Below, piece by piece: positions 1-4,842 of a DNA stretch of 5,901 nt. Under the pieces are notes generated by a model. That model searched no databases and was not told the DNA's origin. It saw only the letters and a program-made list of their open reading frames with translations. The stretch spans positions 1-5,901 of the forward strand of contig CAJGDH010000121.1 in assembly GCA_904502145.1 (NCBI GenBank). The letters are read 5' to 3'. The position numbers and the translations under genes are program-made. Origin of the DNA: an uncultured Eubacterium sp. (GTDB taxonomy: Bacteria; Bacillota; Clostridia; Lachnospirales; Lachnospiraceae). Within the stretch, counting starts at the first letter, position 1. Each line of letters starts with the position of its first letter.

Positions 1-425
1 CTGGCGGCCACCACCCTGGATGCTCCCAGGTCATGCCAGAAGCGGTAGGTGGCATAGTTGGTGCTGTTTGCCTGGGTACTGATGTGTACCGGTATCTCCG
101 GGCAGACCTTTCTGGCCAGGGAGAACACACCGGGATCGGAGATGATGAGGGCGTCCGGCCCCATCTCCTTAAGTTCCCGGAAATATTCCTCTATTCCTTC
201 CAGGTCCCTGTTGTGGGCCACGATATTTGCCGTGACGTAGACCTTTACGCTGTGGGCATGGGCATAACGGATCCCTTCTTCCATATCCTCCCGGGAGAAG
301 TTCTTTGCCTTGGCGCGCAGACCGTAGAGTTCCCCGCCGATATAGACTGCGTCAGCCCCGTAAAACACGGCGGTCTTCAGCACTTCCAGGCTGCTGGCAG
401 GTATCAGTAATTCCGTCTGTCTCAT
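1..425 (-). CDS. trhP: U32-family protein, TrhP-type tRNA U34 hydroxylation protein (partial, N-terminal 141 residues)
   Basis: The first 141 codons of a peptidase-U32-family protein; the rest runs off the low-coordinate end. The start is the ATG at 425-423, preceded by GAAAGGA and only five bases after the trmR stop. Visible family features are the N-terminal ELLIPA strand, YGADAVYIGG (residues 22-31), YGLR (34-37), VYVTANIVAHN (62-72), LIISDPG (93-99) and VHISTQAN (113-120). These resemble E. coli YegQ/TrhP and B. subtilis YrrO more than YrrN, judged from memory. TrhP proteins are needed for prephenate-dependent hydroxylation of wobble U34 to ho5U in tRNAs. The gene directly upstream is trmR, whose product methylates that same ho5U, so context supports the tRNA role over a protease. 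The conserved cysteine region typical of U32 proteins would lie outside the window. Family assignment is firm; the exact paralogue (YrrN or YrrO type) is less certain. Confidence 0.9.
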   Translation of the reverse strand, partial: MRQTELLIPASSLEVLKTAVFYGADAVYIGGELYGLRAKAKNFSREDMEEGIRYAHAHSVKVYVTANIVAHNRDLEGIEEYFRELKEMGPDALIISDPGVFSLARKVCPEIPVHISTQANSTNYATYRFWHDLGASRVVAA

Positions 426-430
426 TCCGT

Positions 431-1102
431 TTATCCTTTCTCAGTCGTTTTTTCATTGTCCGTTTTCACACTGACCGCCACGCCGTCCCCGTCCCGGAGG
501 ACCACCGTATCAAGACATTCGTGGTGGGTCAGGGCATAGAGGTACTCCCTCATACGGGCATGGATAGTGTGGTTCCTCCTACGGATGCCGTAGCGGGAAT
601 TGACCACGTCCCCGTCCTGGAGGACATTGTCGGATACCAGGACCCCTCCTGATGCCAGCAGGCGGGTCACTTCCGGCAGGAAATGAATGTACTGCCCTTT
701 GGCTGCATCCATGAAGATCAGGTCATAGGGCCCTTCAAGTTCTTTCAGCACCTGGGCGGCGTCCCCTTCCAGCAGGGTGATCCTGTGGTCCATCCCGGCG
801 GACCGGATGTTGTCCTTCGCCCGCGAAATCCGCGGCGGATAGTTCTCTATGGTGGTGATGAGGGTTTCTTCCCCCGTATTCTCAGCCATAAAAACCGAAG
901 AGAATCCTATGGCAGTTCCCACTTCCAGAATTCTCTCCGGCCGGTTCATTTTCAATAATATTCGCAATAGTTCCCTGGTCTCCCTGCGGATGATGGGAAC
1001 ATCGTTCCGGAGGGCTTCCTCCTCGATCTTTTTGAGCTGACCGGAGTTGCGGTCAACGTAAAAAGAGCGGATAAAATCAGTGATTCGGGCTTCCCGGGTC
1101 AT
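431..1102 (-). CDS. trmR: tRNA 5-hydroxyuridine methyltransferase (class I SAM-dependent O-methyltransferase)
   Basis: A complete 223-residue O-methyltransferase of the YrrM/TrmR type, close to the usual family length. Residues 58-69 (ILEVGTAIGFSS) are SAM-binding motif I. E86 in TTIEN is the expected ribose-contacting acid. IFMDAAKGQY (129-138) and SDNVL (157-161) carry the probable metal ligands D132, D158 and N159. RRRNHTIHARMREYL (174-188) and GDGVAVS (205-211) are the usual C-terminal blocks. In B. subtilis TrmR methylates 5-hydroxyuridine at tRNA position 34 to 5-methoxyuridine, which widens wobble decoding. The ATG overlaps the stop of the upstream gene in an ATGA, with GGAGGAGAAGGAG just ahead, suggesting translational coupling. 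The trhP-like gene follows after five bases and supplies the substrate modification, so the two-step pathway is encoded in order. A caffeoyl-CoA-type small-molecule O-methyltransferase is the alternative, made unlikely by this context. Confidence 0.93.
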   Translation of the reverse strand: MTREARITDFIRSFYVDRNSGQLKKIEEEALRNDVPIIRRETRELLRILLKMNRPERILEVGTAIGFSSVFMAENTGEETLITTIENYPPRISRAKDNIRSAGMDHRITLLEGDAAQVLKELEGPYDLIFMDAAKGQYIHFLPEVTRLLASGGVLVSDNVLQDGDVVNSRYGIRRRNHTIHARMREYLYALTHHECLDTVVLRDGDGVAVSVKTDNEKTTEKG

Positions 1103-1470
1103 TTCTCCTTCTCCTCCTTGGTCAGCATGGAAGTCAGGATCTCCGAGGGCTTCTGGGCGGAATTCACCACATAGTCCCCCTCCTGGATCTTGTCATAATC
1201 GTCCATACAGCGGGCTGTGACGGCAAATACCCATTTGTCCCGGATGATGGAAAGGAACTCCAGCTCCTCCCCGATCTCCAGGAGGGATTCCCCCTGGTCC
1301 ACATGGATGACCGCCTCAACCACCTGGGGGGATCCGGCCGCATCCTTGGCCTTGTCGGAAAAGACCTTATAGCCGAAATCCCTGCAGGTCCTGAAGAGAT
1401 AGACCATCAGGAGCACGATCAGGATTAATGACAATACTTTGATACAGATGATCAGTGTCTTTTTTATCAT
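1099..1470 (-). CDS. MltG-like membrane protein lacking the catalytic transglycosylase domain
   Basis: A 123-residue protein. Residues 5-26 form one hydrophobic membrane segment after a short positive N-terminus (MIKK), predicting an inside-N, outside-C topology. Residues 50-117 resemble the LysM-like region of MltG/YceG proteins: VDQGESLLEIGEEL (57-70), SIIRDKWVFAVTAR (74-87), IQEGDYVV (95-102) and KPSEILTSML (107-116). Full MltG proteins are about 330-380 residues and carry a C-terminal YceG lytic transglycosylase domain with a catalytic glutamate. Here that domain is absent. It is not lost to a frameshift inside the window, because trmR starts with a 4-base overlap at the stop. The gene occupies the position of mltG (yrrL) in B. 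subtilis. It may bind glycan or act as a scaffold, but it cannot be assumed to cut peptidoglycan. The ATG follows GAGGAAG at normal spacing, 20 bases after the ylbF stop. Confidence 0.75.
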   Translation of the reverse strand: MIKKTLIICIKVLSLILIVLLMVYLFRTCRDFGYKVFSDKAKDAAGSPQVVEAVIHVDQGESLLEIGEELEFLSIIRDKWVFAVTARCMDDYDKIQEGDYVVNSAQKPSEILTSMLTKEEKEK

Positions 1471-1490
1471 GTGTTCTTCCTCTTTGCGCC

Positions 1491-1880
1491 TCAGTCCATG
1501 TAGGAGATGTCGAGGTCGATCCCGTCAAATACCTGGTTCTGTACCTTCCTCATGGTCTTGCAGATGGTCTGCTCCGTGATCATGAACCTCTCCACCAGGG
1601 GCAGATTGAGGACATCGGAATACTCGGAATAGAGTTCACGGGCCAGCTCGTCACTTCTGCTCTCATCCTCCAGAAGCTGAATGTCGATATTCTTTCTTCG
1701 GAATTCATTCAGCCTCCGGTAGGTCTTCTCCGACTCCTTGAGGGTCTCCAGTTCTTTACGGTAGCGGATGTAATCCTCGGAATTCAGGATGAGATCCCGA
1801 AGTTCCATGGTCTTGTCCAGGATCTCCCGGATCTGCTGTTTTCTTTTTTCTTCTTTGTCTTTTTTCGTCGGTTTTTCCAT
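1491..1880 (-). CDS. YlbF/YmcA-family regulator
   Basis: A 129-residue, highly charged, predominantly helical protein of the Com_YlbF family. The conserved core is visible as helix 1 (IREILDKTMELRDLI, 17-31), SEDYIRYR (34-41), a charged helix 42-63, and LYSEYSDVLNLPLVERFMITEQ (83-104), followed by a helix that ends in an acidic tail. In B. subtilis, YlbF, YmcA and YaaT form the RicAFT (Y) complex, which steers RNase Y cleavage and affects competence, biofilm and sporulation. This protein has a single cysteine (C107), so it does not by itself carry a set of iron-sulfur cluster ligands. It lies 57 bases downstream of RNase J, suggesting a role in RNA turnover, which is inference. The ATG has AGGAG (1897-1893) upstream, but at a long 12-base spacing. 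No better start is in frame. Whether it is a true RicF orthologue or a paralogue cannot be decided here. Confidence 0.82.
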   Translation of the reverse strand: MEKPTKKDKEEKRKQQIREILDKTMELRDLILNSEDYIRYRKELETLKESEKTYRRLNEFRRKNIDIQLLEDESRSDELARELYSEYSDVLNLPLVERFMITEQTICKTMRKVQNQVFDGIDLDISYMD

Positions 1881-1937
1881 ATCGGCTGCCGTCTCCTGTC
1901 TGCCGGGACAGTCCCGGCCCCCTGGGGGGCCTTCCTG
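1881..1937 (-). other. rnj-ylbF intergenic gap with overlapping GC-rich stems
   Basis: Three inverted repeats crowd this 57-base gap. In transcript order they are: GGCCCC/GGGGCC (arms 1931-1926 and 1921-1916, four-base loop); GCCGGGA/TCCCGGC (1918-1912 and 1908-1902, three-base loop); and CTGTC/GACAG (1911-1907 and 1900-1896). Neighbouring stems share bases, so they compete. The last one overlaps two bases of the AGGAG that serves ylbF. No T-run follows, so this is not a standard intrinsic terminator. It may tune ylbF translation or mark an mRNA processing site; that function is inferred. Confidence 0.5.
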
Positions 1938-3602
1938 TCAGACTTCCGTGATGATGGGCAGGATCATAGGACGCCGTTTCATCCGTTTCCAGATGAACTC
2001 ACTCAGGTCATCCCGTATGTTGTTCTTGATCCGGCTCCAGTCGGTTATCCTTCTGTCATTGCAATGGTCAAGGGAATCCATGACCACCTGTCTGGCTTCC
2101 TGGATCAGTTCCTCGCTCTCACGCACATAGATGAATCCGCGGGAGACGATGTCCGGTCCGGCCAGCAGCATGTTGTTGTAGCGGTCCAGTGTGACCACCA
2201 CGATAAAGAGGCCGTTCTGGGACAGGTTCTGGCGGTCGCGGAGCACGATATTGCCCACATCGCCCACGCCCAGGCCGTCCACATAGATCCCGCCGGCGGT
2301 GACCCTGCTCTCCACCTCGGCTTCATCCTCGGATATGGAAAGCACATCCCCGGAATGGAGGATCAGTACATTTTCTTTGGGTATGCCCATCTCCATGGCC
2401 AGTTCCTTATGGCGCTTCAGATGGCGGAACTCCCCGTGGACGGGGATCGCGTACTGGGGTTTGGTCAGGGTGTAGATCAGCTTGATCTCCTCCTGGCAGG
2501 CGTGTCCGGATACATGGGTATCCTGGAAGATCACCTTGGCCCCTTTCTTTGCCAGCTCGTTCATGATCCTGGAAACAGCCTTCTCATTTCCCGGGATCGG
2601 ATGGGAGCTGAAGATGATGACATCTCCCGGTACGATGGAGACCTTTCTGTGCACGGAATTGGCCATGCGGGACAGGGCAGCCATGGTCTCCCCCTGGCTT
2701 CCCGTGGTGATCAGAACAAGCTGATCATCCGGATATTTCCTCATCTGTTCGATATCGATCAATGTGTCTTCCGGAATCCGGATATATCCTAATTCAGCGG
2801 CGGTGGAGATGGTGTTCACCATGCTCCTTCCCTCCACGATCACTTTCTTTCCCAGTTCATAGGCACAGTTGATGATCTGCTGTACCCTGTCGACATTGGA
2901 CGCGAAGGTGGCCACGATGATCCTGTGGTCCTTATTGTCCTCAAAGATATTTTTCAGGGCTTTCCCCACGGTCCTCTCGGAGGGGGTAAAGCCTTCTCTT
3001 ACTACGTTGGTGCTGTCACACATGAGCGCCAGCACGCCTTTTTTGCCCAGTTCGGCAAACCGCCCCAGATCGATGGCATCCCCGAATACGGGGGTGTAGT
3101 CTATCTTGAAATCGCCGGTGTGAACGATCACTCCCGCCGGGGTATAGATGGCAAGTGCCGCAGCATCAGATATGCTGTGATTTGTTTTGATAAATTCAAT
3201 ACGAAAACATCCGAGATTGATGGACTGGCCGTGTTTGATCACTTTTCTTCTGGTGGTCTTCATCTGGCCGTGCTCTTTCAGTTTATTCTCGATCAGACCC
3301 ATGGTAAGCTTGGTGGCATAGATGGGGATGTTCAGTTCCGTCATCAGATAGGGAATTGCCCCGATATGGTCCTCATGCCCGTGAGTGATCACCAGTCCTT
3401 TAACCTTTGATGCATTCTCCTTCAAGTAGGTGAAATCCGGAATGACCAGATCTATTCCTAACATCTCTTCGTCCGGAAAAGCCAGACCACAGTCTACCAC
3501 AATGATCGTGTCCTCGTACTCGAATGCGGTAATGTTCATTCCGATCTGCTCTAATCCGCCGAGAGGTATTATCTTCACCGACTCTTTAACCGTTTTCTTC
3601 AA
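1938..3602 (-). CDS. rnj: Ribonuclease J
   Basis: A metallo-beta-lactamase/beta-CASP ribonuclease with 5'-to-3' exonuclease and endonuclease activity on mRNA and rRNA precursors in the cytoplasm. The chosen start is TTG at 3602-3600, seven bases after a perfect GGAGG, giving 554 residues; B. subtilis RNase J1 has 555. A longer in-frame reading from an ATG at 3749 has no family similarity in its first 49 residues and would run through the upstream terminator. Zinc motif HGHEDH is at 74-79, with further ligands H142 and D164. GDVIIFSSHPIPGNE (326-340) and HVSGHA (363-368) lie in the beta-CASP and nuclease core, and PVHGEFRH (387-394) supplies H389. The remainder to residue 554 includes the C-terminal domain used for dimerisation. 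All active-site residues appear intact. It heads a unit with ylbF, the mltG-like gene, trmR and trhP. I cannot say from this alone whether it is functionally RNase J1 or J2, though the complete motif set favours an active J1-like enzyme. Confidence 0.96.
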   Translation of the reverse strand: MKKTVKESVKIIPLGGLEQIGMNITAFEYEDTIIVVDCGLAFPDEEMLGIDLVIPDFTYLKENASKVKGLVITHGHEDHIGAIPYLMTELNIPIYATKLTMGLIENKLKEHGQMKTTRRKVIKHGQSINLGCFRIEFIKTNHSISDAAALAIYTPAGVIVHTGDFKIDYTPVFGDAIDLGRFAELGKKGVLALMCDSTNVVREGFTPSERTVGKALKNIFEDNKDHRIIVATFASNVDRVQQIINCAYELGKKVIVEGRSMVNTISTAAELGYIRIPEDTLIDIEQMRKYPDDQLVLITTGSQGETMAALSRMANSVHRKVSIVPGDVIIFSSHPIPGNEKAVSRIMNELAKKGAKVIFQDTHVSGHACQEEIKLIYTLTKPQYAIPVHGEFRHLKRHKELAMEMGIPKENVLILHSGDVLSISEDEAEVESRVTAGGIYVDGLGVGDVGNIVLRDRQNLSQNGLFIVVVTLDRYNNMLLAGPDIVSRGFIYVRESEELIQEARQVVMDSLDHCNDRRITDWSRIKNNIRDDLSEFIWKRMKRRPMILPIITEV

Positions 3603-3680
3603 GTTTCTACCTCCGTTTTTGCAGAAGCAGAAAAGCCTTTTTACGGTGTCTGCAGCAAAGTCTGTATTCTGTTGTCCAGT
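3603..3680 (-). promoter_or_regulatory. RNase J leader with ribosome binding site and imperfect hairpin
   Basis: This short leader holds GGAGG (ending seven bases before the TTG at 3602), which fixes the start. Upstream is an imperfect inverted repeat: TTTGCTGCAG (3659-3650) can pair with CTGCTTCTGCAAA (3630-3618) through outer TTTGC/GCAAA and inner GCAG/CTGC segments. The hairpin would end a few bases before the ribosome binding site. I found no convincing -35/-10 pair here; the TGGACA near 3678 has no matching -10 at normal spacing. Transcription of rnj could therefore start from a weak or non-sigma-A promoter, or from read-through of the terminator. Confidence 0.45.
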
Positions 3681-3724
3681 AAAAAAACCCGTCCATATAC
3701 CTGTGTATCTGTCGGAGGGTTTTT
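3681..3724 (-). terminator. Rho-independent terminator after the ireB-ruvX-DUF1292 unit
   Basis: On the minus strand AAAAACCC (3724-3717) pairs perfectly with GGGTTTTT (3690-3683). The stem can be extended past a one-base bulge by TCC/GGA and closed by ATAC/GTAT around ACAG. A run of seven T (3687-3681) follows. It begins 29 bases beyond the DUF1292 stop codon. The A-run on the other arm makes it potentially bidirectional, although no plus-strand gene needs it. Confidence 0.8.
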
Positions 3725-3753
3725 CACAATGCCGCCTAAACAGCCGCAAAAGA

Positions 3754-4047
3754 TTATTCTACTTCAAAATCTATATCGTCTATTAACTGTTCAAATATCT
3801 TGGAGACGGACAGGAATTCCTCCTCGTCCTCGACCTCTTCATACTCGCTCTCATCCTGCCCGGCAGACCCTGTCTCCCTGAGGATAAATGCGTATGCTTC
3901 TTCTGTATCTTCGCCCGGGTCCTCTTCTTCCATGGCGGAAACGAGCAGATAATTGATCCCGTTTATCCTGGTCTGTTCCAGGACAGCCAGTTCGATCTCC
4001 TCTCCATCGTCCGTATAGAATGGAATCGTTGCATAATCTTTCATCAT
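3754..4047 (-). CDS. DUF1292 protein (YrzB family)
   Basis: A 97-residue, very acidic protein of the DUF1292 family, close in size to B. subtilis YrzB. The recognisable part is the N-terminal block (ATIPFYTDDGEEIELAVLEQ, residues 6-25) followed by INYLLVSAMEEED (31-43) and YAFILRE (52-58). The C-terminal third is rich in Glu and Asp (EYEEVEDEEEF) and ends in a likely helix (SKIFEQLIDDIDFEVE). The family has no established biochemical function that I know of. It begins two bases after the ruvX stop; two consecutive ATG codons (4047 and 4044) are possible starts, with CAGGA upstream inside the end of ruvX. Its conserved partnership with ireB and ruvX is the best functional clue. An intrinsic terminator follows, so it is the last gene of this unit. 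Confidence 0.88.
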   Translation of the reverse strand: MMKDYATIPFYTDDGEEIELAVLEQTRINGINYLLVSAMEEEDPGEDTEEAYAFILRETGSAGQDESEYEEVEDEEEFLSVSKIFEQLIDDIDFEVE

Positions 4048-4049
4048 AA

Positions 4050-4520
4050 CTAATCCTGCTCCTCTTCCGCCTTCCCGGCTTTCTCTTCAGTCATGGGATG
4101 AGCATCCATATATGACTGCAGGATCAGTGCCGCAGCCATCCGGTCAATCTTCTCTTTACGATGTTCACGCCGCACGCCCCCCTCCATCAGGATGCGCTCG
4201 GATTCCATCGTCGTCAGTCTCTCATCCCACAGGACAACTTCCAGTCCTGTTCTTCTTTCCAGCATCTCTTTAAAAGCGATCGTCTCCACAGCCCGGTCCC
4301 CCAGGGAATTGTTCATGTTCTTGGGCAGACCGAGTATGATCTTCACGACCCGGTACTCCCCGATCAATTCCTCGATGCGGGCCAGTGTCTGTCTTAATTT
4401 CTTCGGCGATTTCCGAAAGACCGTCTCCAGTCCCTGGGCGGTGATCCCTAGGCTGTCGCTGACGGCAACGCCGACTGTTTTGGTCCCGTAATCGAGACCC
4501 ATCCATCGTTCATCCATCAT
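4050..4520 (-). CDS. ruvX: RuvX/YqgF family nuclease (putative pre-16S rRNA processing nuclease or Holliday junction resolvase)
   Basis: A 156-residue RNase H-fold protein, near the usual family length. MGLDYGTKTVGVAVSD (7-22) supplies the first catalytic acid, D10. ILGLPKNMNNSLG (62-74) is the second conserved block. WDERLTT (98-104) supplies E100, and KIDRMAAALILQ (124-135) supplies D126. All three metal-binding acids are present. The family was predicted to resolve Holliday junctions; the E. coli member YqgF is implicated in maturing the 5' end of 16S rRNA, and transcription-linked roles have also been proposed, so the substrate here is open. The ATG overlaps the ireB stop (ATGATG containing TGA), indicating translational coupling; the second ATG is an equally possible start. 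The last 17 residues or so are a charged, low-complexity tail (EEKAGKAEEEQD) outside the conserved fold. Confidence 0.93.
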   Translation of the reverse strand: MMDERWMGLDYGTKTVGVAVSDSLGITAQGLETVFRKSPKKLRQTLARIEELIGEYRVVKIILGLPKNMNNSLGDRAVETIAFKEMLERRTGLEVVLWDERLTTMESERILMEGGVRREHRKEKIDRMAAALILQSYMDAHPMTEEKAGKAEEEQD

Positions 4521-4777
4521 GATTTCAGCTGGGTTTCGATATAGTTCTCAAAGAGAACTTCGATGATCTCGTCCCTCTCCACTTTCGTGATGCTGCTTCT
4601 GGCATTGTTGTGGCTGGTGATATAGGTGGGATCGCCGGACATGATATAGCCCACGATCTGGTTCACCGGATTATATCCCTTCTCGGACAAGGCTTCATAT
4701 ACTTCCTTGATGATGGATCTTACGTCATACTCCTGTTCCTTCACGACCTGAAAGAACTGTGTGTTGTTGTTTGCCAT
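4517..4777 (-). CDS. ireB: IreB family regulatory phosphoprotein (UPF0297)
   Basis: An 86-residue protein with the unmistakable IreB core: YDVRSIIKEVYEALSEKGY (17-35), NPVNQIVGY (36-44) and SGDPTYITSHNNAR (47-60), then a C-terminal ERDEIIEVLFENYI helix (67-80). In Enterococcus faecalis IreB is a small dimeric protein phosphorylated by the Ser/Thr kinase IreK on N-terminal threonines; it negatively influences cephalosporin resistance. Here the only threonine in the N-terminal tail is T6 (NNNTQFF), a candidate phosphosite by analogy. The B. subtilis counterpart is YrzL. The start is fixed by a strong AAGGAGG five bases before the ATG. A promoter lies just upstream in the end of mtaB, so ireB heads the ireB-ruvX-DUF1292 unit. 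Family identity is very secure; the cell-wall role in this organism is inferred. Confidence 0.95.
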   Translation of the reverse strand: MANNNTQFFQVVKEQEYDVRSIIKEVYEALSEKGYNPVNQIVGYIMSGDPTYITSHNNARSSITKVERDEIIEVLFENYIETQLKS

Positions 4778-4813
4778 GGCTGCCTCCTTCCCGCACAGAT
4801 AAATACGCTTATC

Positions 4814-4842
4814 ATTTTACTATGATTAATGGGAAAATTCAA
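4814..4842 (-). promoter_or_regulatory. Probable sigma-A promoter for ireB-ruvX-DUF1292
   Basis: On the minus strand TTGAAT (4842-4837, four of six matches to TTGACA) is followed by exactly 17 bases and then TAAAAT (4819-4814, five of six matches to TATAAT). The -35 lies within the last codons of mtaB and the -10 just past its stop. Transcription would start near 4807, giving a leader of about 30 bases containing the AAGGAGG of ireB. The intervening region is AT-rich, unlike the surrounding coding sequence. The start site is not shown experimentally. Confidence 0.6.

Noticed and set aside
33..652. Plus-strand open frames of 115-125 codons at the low-coordinate end
   Set aside because: They overlap the clear trhP and trmR coding sequences in antisense and have no ribosome binding site or domain support.
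2105..2347. An 80-codon minus-strand frame within rnj
   Set aside because: It is an alternate frame inside RNase J, rich in Trp, Ala and Ser, with no independent start signal or family match.
1455..2792. A 445-codon open frame on the plus strand opposite ylbF and the 3' part of rnj
   Set aside because: It lies antisense to two well-identified genes, has His/Asp/Gly/Leu-rich low-complexity composition typical of a reverse-frame shadow, and shows no recognisable domain.
3725..3800. Possible promoter inside the end of the DUF1292 gene (TAGAAT as a -10)
   Set aside because: No acceptable -35 lies 16-18 bases upstream, and it would transcribe straight into the terminator at 3724-3681.
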